Of a DNA stretch of 64,000 nt, positions 48,395-62,045 are shown piece by piece (position 1 is the first letter of the stretch; each line of letters begins with the position of its first letter). This DNA is from Harmonia axyridis. Lineage: Eukaryota > Arthropoda > Insecta > Coleoptera > Coccinellidae. The position numbers were made by a program, and so were the translations under genes. The notes under the pieces were generated by a model that saw only the letters and a list, made by a program, of their open reading frames with translations, did no database searches and was not told where the DNA came from. Where the stretch lies: assembly GCF_914767665.1 (NCBI RefSeq), contig NC_059502.1:45929812-45993811 (forward strand). The letters run 5' to 3'.

Positions 48395-51300
48395 CAATTA
48401 TCCGAGTAAGCCGTTCCACATTGTTGATTTTCTTGGACTCGGATGACACGCAGGTAGCTATAATCTTTAACGTGGTAAGGTCAATTGCTGCTGTAACCAC
48501 AAATGCACGACTGACTTCTGTTGTTGATTTCATTTGTTTGTTATTTCCTTCAATGTTTCTCATTCTAACACTTTTCATCGTATTGCACAGGGACGAAAGC
48601 TTGACACACGTGTCTAAGGAAACCACTTTGGTATAAGGGACTGTTCTTATTCCCTTCTTTATGTTTAAAGAACAATTATCCGAGTAAGCCGTTCCACATT
48701 GTTGATTTTCTTGGACTCGAATGTCACGCAGGTATCTATAATCTCCCACGTGGTAAGGTCAATTGCTGCTGTAACCACAAATGCACGACTGACTTCTGTT
48801 GTTGATTTCATTCGTTTGTTATTTTCTTCAATGTTTCTCATTCTAACACTTTTCATCGTATTGCACAGGGACGAAAGCTTGACACACGTGTCTATGGAAA
48901 CCACATTGGTATAAGGGACTGTTTTTACTTCTTTCTTTCTGTATAATGATCAATTATCCAAGTAAGCCATTTCACATTGTTGATTTTCTTGGACTCGGAT
49001 GTCACGCAGGTAGCTATAATCTCCCACGTGGTAAGGTCAATTGCTGCTGTAATCACAAATGCACGACTGACTTCTGTTGTTGATTTGATTTGTTTGTTAT
49101 TTCCTTCAATGTTTCTCATTCTAACACTTCTCATCGTATTGCACAGGGACGAAAGCTTGACACGCGTGTCTAAGGAAACCACTTTGGTATAAGGGACTGT
49201 TCTTATTCCCTTCTTTTTGTTTAATGAACAATTATCCAAGTAAGCAATTCCACATTGTTGATTTTCTTGGACTCGGATGTCACGCAGGTAGCTATAATCT
49301 CCCACGTGGTGAGGTCAATTGCTGCTGTAATCACAAATGCACGACTGACTTCTGTTGTTGATTTGATTTGTTTGTTATTTCCTTCAATGTTTCTCATTCT
49401 AACAGTTTTCATCGTATTGCACAGGGACGAAAGCTTGACACACGTGTCTATTGAAACCACATTGGTATAAGGGACTGTTCTTACTTCTTTCTTTCTGTAT
49501 AATGATCAATTATCCAAGTAAGCCAATCCACATTGTTGATTTTCTTGGACTCGGTTGACACGCAGGTAGCTTGAATCTTTAACGTGGTAAGGTCAATTGC
49601 TGCTGTAACTACAAATGCACGACTGACTTCTGTTGTTGATTTCATTTGTTTGTTATTTCCTTCAATGTTTCTCATTCTTACACTTTTCATCGTATTGCAC
49701 AGGGACGCAAGCTTGACACACGTGTCTAAGGAAACCACTTTGGTATAAGGGACTGTTCTTATCCCCTTCTTTATGTTTAATGAACAATTATCCGAGTAAG
49801 CCGTTCCACATTGTTGATTTTCTTGGACTCGGATGTCACGCAGGTAGCTATAATCTCCCACGTGGTAAGGTCAATTGCTGCTGTATCCACAATTGGACGG
49901 CTGACATCTGTTGTTGATTTCATTTGTTTTTTATTTCCTTCAATGTTTCTCATTCTAACACTTCTCATCGTATTGCACAGGGACGAAAGCTTGACACACG
50001 TGTCTATGGAAACCACATTGGTATATGGGACTGTTCTTACTTCTTTCTTTCTGTATAATGATCAATTATCCAAGTAAGCCATTCCACATTGTTGATTTTC
50101 TTGGACTCGGATGTCACGCAGGTAGCTATAATCTCCCACGTGGTAAGGTCAATTGCTGCTGTAACCACAAATGCACGACTGACTTCTGTTGTTGATTTCA
50201 TTTGTTTGTTATTTCCTTTAATGTTTCTCATTCTAACATTTTTCATCGTATTGCACAGGGACGAAAGCTTGACACACGTGTCTGAGGAAACCACTTTGGT
50301 ATAAGGGACTGTTCTTATTCCCTTCTTTTTGTTTAATGAACAATTATCCAAGTAAGCCGTTCCACATTGTTGATTTTCTTGGGCTCGGATGTCACGCAGG
50401 TAGCTGTAATCTCCCACGTGGTAAGGTCAATTGCTGCTGTAACCACAAATGCACGACTGACTTCTGTTGATTTCATTCGTTTGTTATTTTCTTCAATGTT
50501 TCTCATTCTAACACTTTTCATCGTATTGCACAGGGACGAAAGCTTGACACGCGTGTCTAAGGAAACCACTTTGATGGTATAAGGGACTGTTCTTATTCCC
50601 TTATTTTTGTTTGATGAACAATTATCCAAGTAAGCAATTCCACATTGTTGATTTTCTTGGACTCGGATGTCACGCAGGTAGCTATAATCTCCCACGTGGT
50701 AAGGTCAATAGCTGCTGTAATCACAAATGCACGACTGACTTCTGTTGTTGATTTGATTTGTTTGTTATTTCCTTCATTGTTTCTCATTCTAACACTTCTC
50801 ATCGTATTGCACAGGGACGAAAGCTTGACACACGTGTCTATGGAAACCACATTGGTATAAGGGACTGTTCTTATTCCCTTCTTTCTGTATAATGATCAAT
50901 TATCCAAGTAAGCCATTCCACATTGTTGATTTTCTTGGACTCGGATGACACGCAGGTAGCTATAATCTTTTACGTGGTAAGGTCAATTGCTGCTTTAACC
51001 ACAAATGCACGACTGACTTCTGTTGTTGATTTCATTTGTTTGTTATTTCCTTTAATGTTTCTCATTCTAACATTTTTCATCGTATTGCACAGGGACGAAA
51101 GCTTGACACACGTGTCTAAGGAAACCACTTTGGTATGAGGGACTGTTCTTATTTCATTCTTTCTGTATAATGATCAATTATCCAAGTAAGCCATTCCACA
51201 TTGTTGATTTTCTTGAACTCGGATGACACGCGGGTAGCTATAATCTCCCACGTGGTAAGGTCAATTGCTGCTGTATCCACAATTGGACGGCTGACTTCTG

Positions 51301-51785
51301 TTGTTGATTTCATTTGTTTTTTATTTCCTTCAATGTTTCTCATTCTAACACTTCTCATCGTATTGCACAGGGACGAAAGCTTGACACACGTGTCTATGGA
51401 AACCACATTGGTATAAGGGACTGTTCTTATTCCCTTCTTTCTGTATGATGATCAATTATCCAAGTGAGCCATTCCACATTGTTGATTTTCTTGGACTCGG
51501 TTGACACGCAGGTAGCTTAAATCTTTAACGTGGTAAGGTCAATTGCTGCTGTAACCACAAATGCACGACTGACTTCTGTTGTTGATTTCATTTGTTTGTT
51601 ATTTCCTTCAATGTTTCTCATTCTTACACTTTTCATCGTATTGCACAGGGACGAAAGCTTGACACACGTGTCTAAGGAAACCACTTTGGTATAAGGGACT
51701 GTTCTTATTCCCTTCTTTATGTTTAATGAACAATTATCCGAGTAAGCCGTTCCACATTGTTGATTTTCTTGGACTCGGATGTCAC
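48395..51785. repeat. 12-monomer duplicated block, copy B
   Basis: Counterpart of 43670-47060. Markers recur at actcgaatgtc (48717), gccatttcac (48967), gtggtgagg (49306), tagcttgaatc (about 49567), gacgcaagc (49705), tctgttgatttc (50463) with ttgatggtata (50571), and cttgaactcgg (51213). Copy B has small private changes, such as ttgatggtata against ttggtggtata and gtatatggga near 50022. After about 51785 the two blocks stop matching. Confidence 0.85.
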
Positions 51786-53399
51786 GCAGGTAGCTATAAT
51801 CTCCCACGTGGTAAGGTCAATTGCTGCTGTAACCACAAATGCACGACTGACTTCTGTTGTTGATTTCATTCGTTTGTTATTTTCTTCAATGTTTCTCATT
51901 CTAACACTTTTCATCGTATTGCACAGGGACGAAAGCTTGACACACGTGTCTATGGAAACCACATTGGTATAAGGGACTGTTCTCACTTCATTCTTTCTGT
52001 ATAATGATCAATTATCCAAGATAGCCATTCCACATTGTTGATTTTCTTGGACTCGGATGTCACGCAGGTAGCTATAATCTCCCACGTGGTAAGGTCAATT
52101 GCTGCTGTAACCACAAATGCACGACTGACTTCTGTTGTTGATTTCATTCGTTTGTTATTTTCTTCAATGTTTCTCATTCTAACACTTTTCATCGTATTGC
52201 ACAGGGACGAAAGCTTGACACACGTGTCTAAGGAAACCACTTTGGTATGAGGGACTGTTCTTATTTCATTCTTTCTGTATAATGATCAATTATCCAAGTA
52301 AGCCATTCCACATTGTTGATTTTCTTGGACTCGGATGACACGCAGGTAGCTATAATCTTTTACGTGGTAAGGTCAATTGCTGCTGTAACCACAAATGCAC
52401 GACTGACTTCTGTTGTTGATTTCATTTGTTTGTTATTTCCTTTAATGTTTCTCATTCTAACTTTTTTCATCGTATTGCACAGGGACGAAAGCTTGACACA
52501 CGTGTCTAAGGAAACCACTTTGGTATAAGGGACTGTTCTTATTTCATTCTTTCTGTATACTGATCAATTATCCAAGTAAGCCATTCCACATTGTTGATTT
52601 TCTTGGACTCGGATGACACGCAGGTAGCTATAATCTTTTACGTGGTAAGGTCAATTGCTGCTGTAACCACAAATGCACGACTGACTTCTGTTGTTGATTT
52701 GATTTGTTTGTTATTTCCTTTAATGTTTCTCATTCAAACATTTTTCATCGTATTGCACAGGGACGAAAGCTTGACACACGTGTCTAAGGAAACCACTTTG
52801 GTATAAGGGACTGTTCTTATTCCCTTCTTTTTGTTTAATGAACAATTATCCAAGTAAGCCGTTCCACATTGTTGATTTTCTTGGACTCGGATGACACGCA
52901 GGTAGCTATAATCTTTTACGTGTTAAGGTCAATTGCTGCTGTAACCACAAATGCACGACTGACTTCTGTTGTTGATTTCATTTGTTTGTTATTTCCTTTA
53001 ATGTTTCTCATTCTAACACTTTTCATCGTATTGCACAGGGACGAAAGCTTGACACGCGTGTCTATGGAAACCACATTGTTATAAGGGACTGTTCTTATTC
53101 CCTTCTTTCTGTATAATGATCAATTATCCAAGTAAGCCATTCCACATTGTTGATTTTCTTGGACTCGGATGACACGCAGGTAGCTATAATCTTTTACGTG
53201 GTAAGGTCAATTGCTGCTGTAACCACAAATGCACGACTGACTTCTGTTGTTGATTTCATTTGTTTGTTATTTCCTTTAATGTTTCTCATTCTAACTTTTT
53301 TCATCGTATTGCACAGGGACGAAAGCTTGACACGCGTGTCTATGGAAACCACATTGTTATAAGGGACTGTTCTTATTCCCTTCTTTCTGTATAATGATC

Positions 53400-54600
53400 A
53401 ATTATCCAAGTAAGCCATTCCACATTGTTGATTTTCTTGGACTCGGATGACACGCAGGTAGCTATAATCTTTAACGTAGTAAGGTCAATTGCTGCTGTAA
53501 CCAAAAATGCACGACTGACTTCTGTTGTTGATTTCATTGGTTTGTTATTTCCTTCAATGTTTCTCATTCTTATACTTTTCATCGTATTGCACAGGGACGA
53601 AAGCTTGACACACTTGTCTAAGGAAACCACTTTGGTATAAGAGACTGTTCTTATTCCCTTCTTTATGTTTAATGAACAATAATCCGAGTAAGCCGTTCCA
53701 CATTGTTGATTTTCTTGGACTCGGATGTCACGCAGGCAGCTATAATCTCCCACGTGGTAAGGTCAATTGCTGCTGTAACCACAAATGCACGACTGACTTC
53801 TGTTGTTGATTTCATTCGTTTGTTATTTTCTTCAATGTTTCTCATTATAACACTTTTCATCGTATTGCACAGGGACGAAAGCTTGACACACTTGTCTAAG
53901 GAAACCACTTTGGTATAAGGGACTGTTCTTATTCCCTTCTTTATGTTTAATGAACAATAATCCGAGTAAGCCGTTCCACATTGTTGATTTTCTTGGACTC
54001 GGATGTCACGCAGGTAGCTATAATCTCCCACGTGGTAAGGTCAATTGCTGCTGTAACCACAAATGCACGACTGACTTCTGTTGTTGATTTCATTCGTTTG
54101 TTATTTTCTTCAATGTTTCTCATTCTAACACTTTTCATCGTATTGCACAGGGACGAAAGCTTGACACACGTGTCTATGGAAACCACATTGGTATAAGGGA
54201 CTGTTCTTATTCCCTTCTTTCTGTATGATGATCAATTATCCAAGTAAGCCATTCCACATTGTTGATTTTCTTGGACTCGGATGACACGCGGGTAGCTATA
54301 ATCTCCCACGTGGTAAGGTCAATTGCTGCTGTATCCACAATTGGACGGCTGACTTCTGTTGTTGATTTCATTTGTTTTTTATTTCCTTCAATGTTTCTCA
54401 TTCTAACACTTCTCATCGTATTGCCCAGGGACGAAAGCTTGACACAGGTGTCTATGGAAACCACATTGGTATAAGGGACTGTTTTTATTCCCTTCTTTCT
54501 GTATGATGATCAATTATCCAAGTAAGCCATTCCACATTGTTGATTTTCTTGGACTCGGATGACACGCAGGTAGCTATAATCTTTAACGTGGTAAGGTCAA
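53400..54600. repeat. Duplicated block (offset 2780 bp, 10 monomers), copy A
   Basis: Shares rare variants with 56180-57380: taacgtagtaagg (53472), aaccaaaaatgc with cattggtttg, gcaggcagcta (53734), the ataatccgag linker (53680), and ttgcccaggg with acacaggtgtc (about 54422). It diverges near 54600. Confidence 0.8.
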
Positions 54601-56179
54601 TTGCTGCTGTAACCAAAAATGCACGACTGACTTCTGTTGTTGATTTCATTGGTTTGTTATTTCTTTCAATGTTTCTCATTCTTACACTTTTCATCGTATT
54701 GCACAGGGACGAAAGCTTGACACACTTGTCTTAGTAAACCACTTTGGTATAAGGGACTGTTCTTATTCCCTTCTTTATGTTTAATGAACAATAATCCGAG
54801 TAAGCCGTTCCACATTGTTGATTTTCTTGGACTCGAATGTCACGCAGGTATCTATAATCTCCCACGTGGTAAGGTCAATTGCTGCTGTAACCACAAATGC
54901 ACGACTGACTTCTGTTGTTGATTTCATTCGTTTGTTATTTTCTTCAATGTTTCTCATTCTAACACTTTTCATCGTATTGCACAGGGACGAAAGCTTGACA
55001 CACGTGTCTATGGAAACCACATTGGTATAAGGGACTGTTGTTACTTCTTTCTTTCTGTATAATGATCAATTATATAAGTAAGCCATTTCACATTGTTGAT
55101 TTTCTTGGACTCGGATGTCACGCAGGTAGCTATAATCTCCCACGTGGTAAGGTCAATTGCTGCTGTAATCACAAATGCACGAATGACTTCTGTTGTTGAT
55201 TTGATTTGTTTGTTATTTCCTTCAATGTTTCTCATTCTAACACTTCTCATCGTATTGCACAGGGACGAAAGCTTGACACACGTGTCTAAGGAAACCACAT
55301 TGGTATAAGGGACTGTTCTTATTCCCTTCTTTTTGTTTAATGAACAATTATCCAAGTGAGCAATTCCACATTGTTGATTTTCTTGGACTCGGATGTCACG
55401 CAGGTAGCTATAATCTCCCACGTGGTGAGGTCAATTGCTGCTGTAATCACAAATGCACGACTGACTTCTGTTGTTGATTTGATTTGTTTGTTATTTCCTT
55501 CAATGTTTCTCATTCTAACACTTCTCATCGTATTGCACAGGGACGAAAGCTTGACACACGTGTCTAAGGAAACCACATTGGTATAAGGGACTGTTCTTAC
55601 TTCTTTCTTTCTGTATAATGATCAATTATCCAAGTAAGCCATTCCACATTGTTGATTTTCTTGGACTCGGTTGACAAGCAGGTAGCTTGAATCTTTAACG
55701 TGGTAAGGTCAATTGCTGCTGTAACCACAAATGCACGACTGACTTCTGTTGTTGATTTCATTTGTTTGTTATTTCCTTCAATGTTTCTCATTCTTACACT
55801 TTTCATCGTATTGCACAGGGACGCAAGCTTGACACACGTGTCTAAGGAAACCACTTTGGTATAAGGGACTGTTCTTATCCCCTTCTTTATGTTTAATGAA
55901 CAATTATCCGAGTAAGCCGTTCCACATTGTTGATTTTCTTGGACTCGGATGTCACGCAGGTAGCTATAATCTCCCACGTGGTAAGGTCAATTGCTGCTGT
56001 ATCCACAATTGGACGGCTGACATCTTTTGTTGATTTCATTTGTTTTTTATTTCCTTCAATGTTTCTCATTCTAACACTTCTCATCGTATTGCACAGGGAC
56101 GAAAGCTTGACACACGTGTCTATGGAAACCACATTGCTATAAGGGACTGTTCTTACTTCTTTCTTTCTGTATAATGATC

Positions 56180-57380
56180 AATTATCCAAGTAAGCCATTC
56201 CACATTGTTGATTTTCTTGGACTCGGATGACACGCAGGTAGCAATAATCTTTAACGTAGTAAGGTCAATTGCTGCTGTAACCAAAAATGCACGACTGACT
56301 TCTGTTGTTGATTTCATTGGTTTGTTATTTCCTTCAATGTTTCTCATTCTTACACTTTTCATCGTATTGCACAGGGACGAAAGCTTGACACACTTGTCTA
56401 AGGAAACCACTTTGGTATAAGGGACTGTTCTTATTCCCTTCTTTATGTTTAATGAACAATAATCCGAGTAAGCCGTTCCACATTGTTGATTTTCTTGGAC
56501 TCGGATGTCACGCAGGCAGCTATAATCTCCCACGTGGTAAGGTCAATTGCTGCTGTAACCACAAATGCACGACTGACTTCTGTTGTTGATTTCATTCGTT
56601 TGTTATTTTCTTCAATGTTTCTCATTATAACACTTTTCATCGTATTGCACAGGGACGAAAGCTTGACACACTTGTCTAAGGAAACCACTTTGGTATAAGG
56701 GACTGTTCTTATTCCCTTCTTTATGTTTAATGAACAATAATCCGAGTAAGCCGTCCCACATTGTTGATTTTCTTGGACTCGGATGTCACGCAGGTAGCTA
56801 TAATCTCCCACGTGGTAAGGTCAATTGCTGCTGTAACCACAAATGCACGACTGACTTCTGTTGTTGATTTCATTCGTTTGTTATTTTCTTCAATGTTTCT
56901 CATTCTAACACTTTTCATCGTATTGCACAGGGACGAAAGCTTGACACACGTGTCTATGGAAACCACATTGGTATAAGGGACTGTTCTTATTCCCTTCTTT
57001 CTGTATGATGATCAATTATCCAAGTAAGCCATTCCACATTGTTGATTTTCTTGGACTCGGATGACACGCGGGTAGCTATAATCTCCCACGTGGTAAGGTC
57101 AATTGCTGCTGTAACCACAATTGGACGGCTGACTTCTGTTGTTGATTTCATTTGTTTTTTATTTCCTTCAATGTTTCTCATTCTAACACTTCTCATCGTA
57201 TTGCCCAGGGACGAAAGCTTGACACAGGTGTCTATGGAAACCACATTGGTATAAGGGACTGTTCTTATTCCCTTCTTTCTGTATGATGATCAATTATCCA
57301 AGTAAGCCATTCCACATTGTTGATTTTCTTGGACTCGGATGACACGCAGGTAGCTATAATCTTTAACGTGGTAAGGTCAA
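56180..57380. repeat. Duplicated block (offset 2780 bp, 10 monomers), copy B
   Basis: Counterpart of 53400-54600, with taacgtagtaagg (56252), aaccaaaaatgc, gcaggcagcta (56514) and ttgcccaggg (about 57202). Its second half belongs to the 1946-bp unit that was duplicated afterwards, so this block duplication is probably older than that one. Confidence 0.8.
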
Positions 57381-58538
57381 TTACTGCTGTAACCACAAAT
57401 GCACGACTGACTTCTGTTGTTGATTTGATTTGTTTGTTATTTCCTTCAATGTTTCTCATTCTAACACTTCTCATCGTATTGCACAGGGATGAAAGCTTGA
57501 CACACGTGTCTATGGAAACCACATTGGTATAAGGGACTGTTCTTATTCCCTTCTTTCTGTATAATGATCAATTATTCAAGTAAGCCATTCCACATTGTTG
57601 ACTTTCTTGGACTCGGATGACACGCAGGTAGCTATAATCTTTTACGTGGTAAGGTCAATTGCTGCTGTAACCACAAATGCACGACTGACTTCTGTTGTTG
57701 ATTTCATTGGTTTGTTATTTCTTTCAATGTTTCTCATTCTTACACTTTTCATCGTATTGCACAGGGACGAAAGCTTGACACACTTGTCTAAGGAAACCAC
57801 TTTGGTATAAGGGACTGTTCTTATTCCCTTCTTTATGTTTAATGAACAATAATCCGAGTAAGCCGTTCCACATTGTTGATTTTCTTGGACTCGAATGTCA
57901 CGCAGGTATCTATAATCTCCCACGTGGTAAGGTCAATTGCTGCTGTAACCACAAATGCACGACTGACTTCTGTTGTTGATTTCATTCTTTTGTTATTTTC
58001 TTCAATGTTTCTCATTCTAACACTTTTCATCGTATTGCACAGGGACGAAAGCTTGACACACGTGTCTATGGAAACCACATTGGTATAAGGGACTGTTCTT
58101 ACTTCTTTCTTTCTGTATAATGATCAATTATCCAAGTAAGCCATTTCACATTGTTGATTTTCTTGGACTCGGATGTCACGCAGGTAGCTATAATCTCCCA
58201 CGTGGTAAGGTCAATTGCTGCTGTAATCACAAATGCACGAATGACCTCTGTTGTTGATTTGATTTGTTTGTTATTTCCTTCAATGTTTCTCATTCTAACA
58301 CTTCTCATCGTATTGCACAGGGACGAAAGCTTGACACGCGTGTCTAAGGAAACCACTTTGGTATAAGGGACTGTTCTTATTCCCTTCTTTTTGTTTAATG
58401 AACAATTATCCAAGTAAGCAATTCCACATTGTTGAATTTCTTGGACTCGGATGTCACGCAGGTAGCTATAATCTCCCACGTGGTGAGGTCAATTGCTGCT
58501 GTAATCACAAATGCACGACTGACTTCTGTTGTTGATTT
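56593..58538. repeat. Second-family 7-monomer unit, copy 1 (1946 bp)
   Basis: Monomers at 56761, 57039, 57317, 57595, 57873 and 58151 and their neighbours recur 1946 bp later with nearly identical sequence. Shared unusual variants include gccgtcccac, ttgcccaggg with acacaggtgtc, gggatgaaagc, cattcttttg, and gaatgacctctg. One visible difference is attattcaag (57570) against attatccaag (59516). The unit is unrelated in composition to the 7-mer at 20.8 kb. Boundaries are set by the chimeric monomer described at 58506-58538. Confidence 0.88.
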
Positions 58539-60484
58539 CATTCGTTTGTTATTTTCTTCAATGTTTCTCATTATAACACTTTTCATCGTATTGCACAGGG
58601 ACGAAAGCTTGACACACTTGTCTAAGGAAACCACTTTGGTATAAGGGACTGTTCTTATTCCCTTCTTTATGTTTAATGAACAATAATCCGAGTAAGCCGT
58701 CCCACATTGTTGATTTTCTTGGACTCGGATGTCACGCAGGTAGCTATAATCTCCCACGTGGTAAGGTCAATTGCTGCTGTAACCACAAATGCACGACTGA
58801 CTTCTGTTGTTGATTTCATTCGTTTGTTATTTTCTTCAATGTTTCTCATTCTAACACTTTTCATCGTATTGCACAGGGACGAAAGCTTGACACACGTGTC
58901 TATGGAAACCACATTGGTATAAGGGACTGTTCTTATTCCCTTCTTTCTGTATGATGATCAATTATCCAAGTAAGCCATTCCACATTGTTGATTTTCTTGG
59001 ACTCGGATGACACGCGGGTAGCTATAATCTCCCACGTGGTAAGGTCAATTGCTGCTGTAACCACAATTGGACGGCTGACTTCTGTTGTTGATTTCATTTG
59101 TTTTTTATTTCCTTCAATGTTTCTCATTCTAACACTTCTCATCGTATTGCCCAGGGACGAAAGCTTGACACAGGTGTCTATGGAAACCACATTGGTATAA
59201 GGGACTGTTCTTATTCCCTTCTTTCTGTATGATGATCAATTATCCAAGTAAGCCATTCCACATTGTTGATTTTCTTGGACTCGGATGACACGCAGGTAGC
59301 TATAATCTTTAACGTGGTAAGGTCAATTACTGCTGTAACCACAAATGCACGACTGACTTCTGTTGTTGATTTGATTTGTTTGTTATTTCCTTCAATGTTT
59401 CTCATTCTAACACTTCTCATCGTATTGCACAGGGATGAAAGCTTGACACACGTGTCTATGGAAACCACATTGGTATAAGGGACTGTTCTTATTCCCTTCT
59501 TTCTGTATAATGATCAATTATCCAAGTAAGCCATTCCACATTGTTGACTTTCTTGGACTCGGATGACACGCAGGTAGCTATAATCTTTTACGTGGTAAGG
59601 TCAATTGCTGCTGTAACCACAAATGCACGACTGACTTCTGTTGTTGATTTCATTGGTTTGTTATTTCTTTCAATGTTTCTCATTCTTACACTTTTCATCG
59701 TATTGCACAGGGACGAAAGCTTGACACACTTGTCTAAGGAAACCACTTTGGTATAAGGGACTGTTCTTATTCCCTTCTTTATGTTTAATGAACAATAATC
59801 CGAGTAAGCCGTTCCACATTGTTGATTTTCTTGGACTCGAATGTCACGCAGGTATCTATAATCTCCCACGTGGTAAGGTCAATTGCTGCTGTAACCACAA
59901 ATGCACGACTGACTTCTGTTGTTGATTTCATTCTTTTGTTATTTTCTTCAATGTTTCTCATTCTAACACTTTTCATCGTATTGCACAGGGACGAAAGCTT
60001 GACACACGTGTCTATGGAAACCACATTGGTATAAGGGACTGTTCTTACTTCTTTCTTTCTGTATAATGATCAATTATCCAAGTAAGCCATTTCACATTGT
60101 TGATTTTCTTGGACTCGGATGTCACGCAGGTAGCTATAATCTCCCACGTGGTAAGGTCAATTGCTGCTGTAATCACAAATGCACGAATGACCTCTGTTGT
60201 TGATTTGATTTGTTTGTTATTTCCTTCAATGTTTCTCATTCTAACACTTCTCATCGTATTGCACAGGGACGAAAGCTTGACACGCGTGTCTAAGGAAACC
60301 ACTTTGGTATAAGGGACTGTTCTTATTCCCTTCTTTTTGTTTAATGAACAATTATCCAAGTAAGCAATTCCACATTGTTGAATTTCTTGGACTCGGATGT
60401 CACGCAGGTAGCTATAATCTCCCACGTGGTGAGGTCAATTGCTGCTGTAATCACAAATGCACGACTGACTTCTGTTGTTGATTT
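58539..60484. repeat. Second-family 7-monomer unit, copy 2 (1946 bp)
   Basis: Tandem duplicate of the preceding unit, with its monomers at 58707, 58985, 59263, 59541, 59819 and 60097. It ends inside the monomer at 60375, whose first part (gttgaatttcttgg, gtggtgagg, aatcac) is also the first part of the chimeric monomer at 58429. That is the pattern left by a single unequal exchange. Confidence 0.88.
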
Positions 60485-61764
60485 GATTTGTTTGTTATTT
60501 CCTTCAATGTTTCTCATTCTAACACTTTTCATCGTATTGCACAGGGACGAAAGCTTGACACACGTGTCTATTGAAACCACATTGGTATAAGGGACTGTTC
60601 TTACTTCTTTCTTTCTGTATAATGATCAATTATCCAAGTAAGCCATTCCACATTGTTGATTTTCTTGGACTCGGTTGACACGCAGGTAGCTTGAATCTTT
60701 AACGTGGTAAGGTCAATTGCTGCTGTAACCACAAATGCACGACTGACTTCTGTTGTTGATTTCATTTGTTTGTTATTTCCTTCAATGTTTCTCATTCTTA
60801 CACTTTTCATCGTATTGCACAGGGAAGCAAGCTTGACACACGTGTCTAAGGAAACCACTTTGGTATAAGGGACTGTTCTTATCCCCTTCTTTATGTTTAA
60901 TGAACAATTATCCGAGTAAGCCGTTCCACATTGTTGATTTTCTTGGACTCGGATGTCACGCAGGTAGCTATAATCTCCCACGTGGTAAGGTCAATTGCTG
61001 CTGTATCCACAATTGGACGGCTGACATCTGTTGTTGATTTCATTTGTTTTTTATTTCCTTCAATGTTTCTCATTCTAACACTTCTCATCGTATTGCACAG
61101 GGACGAAAGCTTGACACACGTGTCTATGGAAACCACATTGCTATAAGGGACTGTTCTTACTTCTTTCTTTCTGTATAATGATCAATTATCCAAGTAAGCC
61201 ATTCCACATTGTTGATTTTCTTGGACTCGGATGTCACGCAGGTAGCTATAATTTCCCACGTGGTAAGGTCAATTGCTGCTGTAACCACAAATGCACGACT
61301 GACTTCTGTTGATTTCATTCGTTTGTTATTTTCTTCAATGTTTGTCATTCTAACACTTTTCATCGTATTGCACAGGGACGAAAGCTTGACACGCGTGTCT
61401 AAGGAAACCACTTTGGTGGTATAAGGGACTGTTCTTATTCCCTTCTTTTTGTTTAATGAACAATTTTCCAAGTAAGCAATTCCACATTGTTGATTTTCTT
61501 GGACTCGGATGTCACGCAGGTAGCTATAATCTCCCACGTGGTAAGGTCAATTGCTGCTCTAATCACAAATGCACGACTGACTTCTGTTGTTGATTTCATT
61601 TGTTTGTTATTTCCTTTAATGTTTCTCATTCTAACATTTTTCATCGTATTGCACAGGGACGAAAGCTTGACACGCGTGTCTAAGGAAACCACATTGGTAT
61701 AAGGGACTGTTCTTATTCCCTTCTTTCTGTATAATGATCAATTATCCAAGTAAGCCATTCCACA

Positions 61765-62045
61765 TTGTTGATTTTCTTGGACTCGGATGACACGCAGGTA
61801 GCTATAATCTTTTACGTGGTAAGGTCAATTGCTGCTGTAACCACAAATGCACGACTGACTTCTGTTGTTGATTTCATTTGTTTGTTATTTCCTTTAATGT
61901 TTCTCATTCTAACATTTTTCATCGTATTGCACAGGGACGAAAGCTTGACACGCGTGTCTAAGGAAACCACTTTGGTGGTATAAGGGACTGTTCTTATTCC
62001 CTTCTTTTTGTTTAATGAACAATTATCCAAGTAAGCAATTCCACA
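61765..62045. repeat. 281-bp satellite monomer with 3-bp gain at its end
   Basis: Has ttggtggtataag near 61974 (a 3-bp gain) but the undeleted tctgttgttgatttc in its middle, so its length is 281 bp. Other monomers with this gain (45642, 50367, 61209) also carry a 3-bp loss (tctgttgatttc) and keep 278 bp. This monomer is therefore a recombinant carrying only the right-hand variant. Confidence 0.8.
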
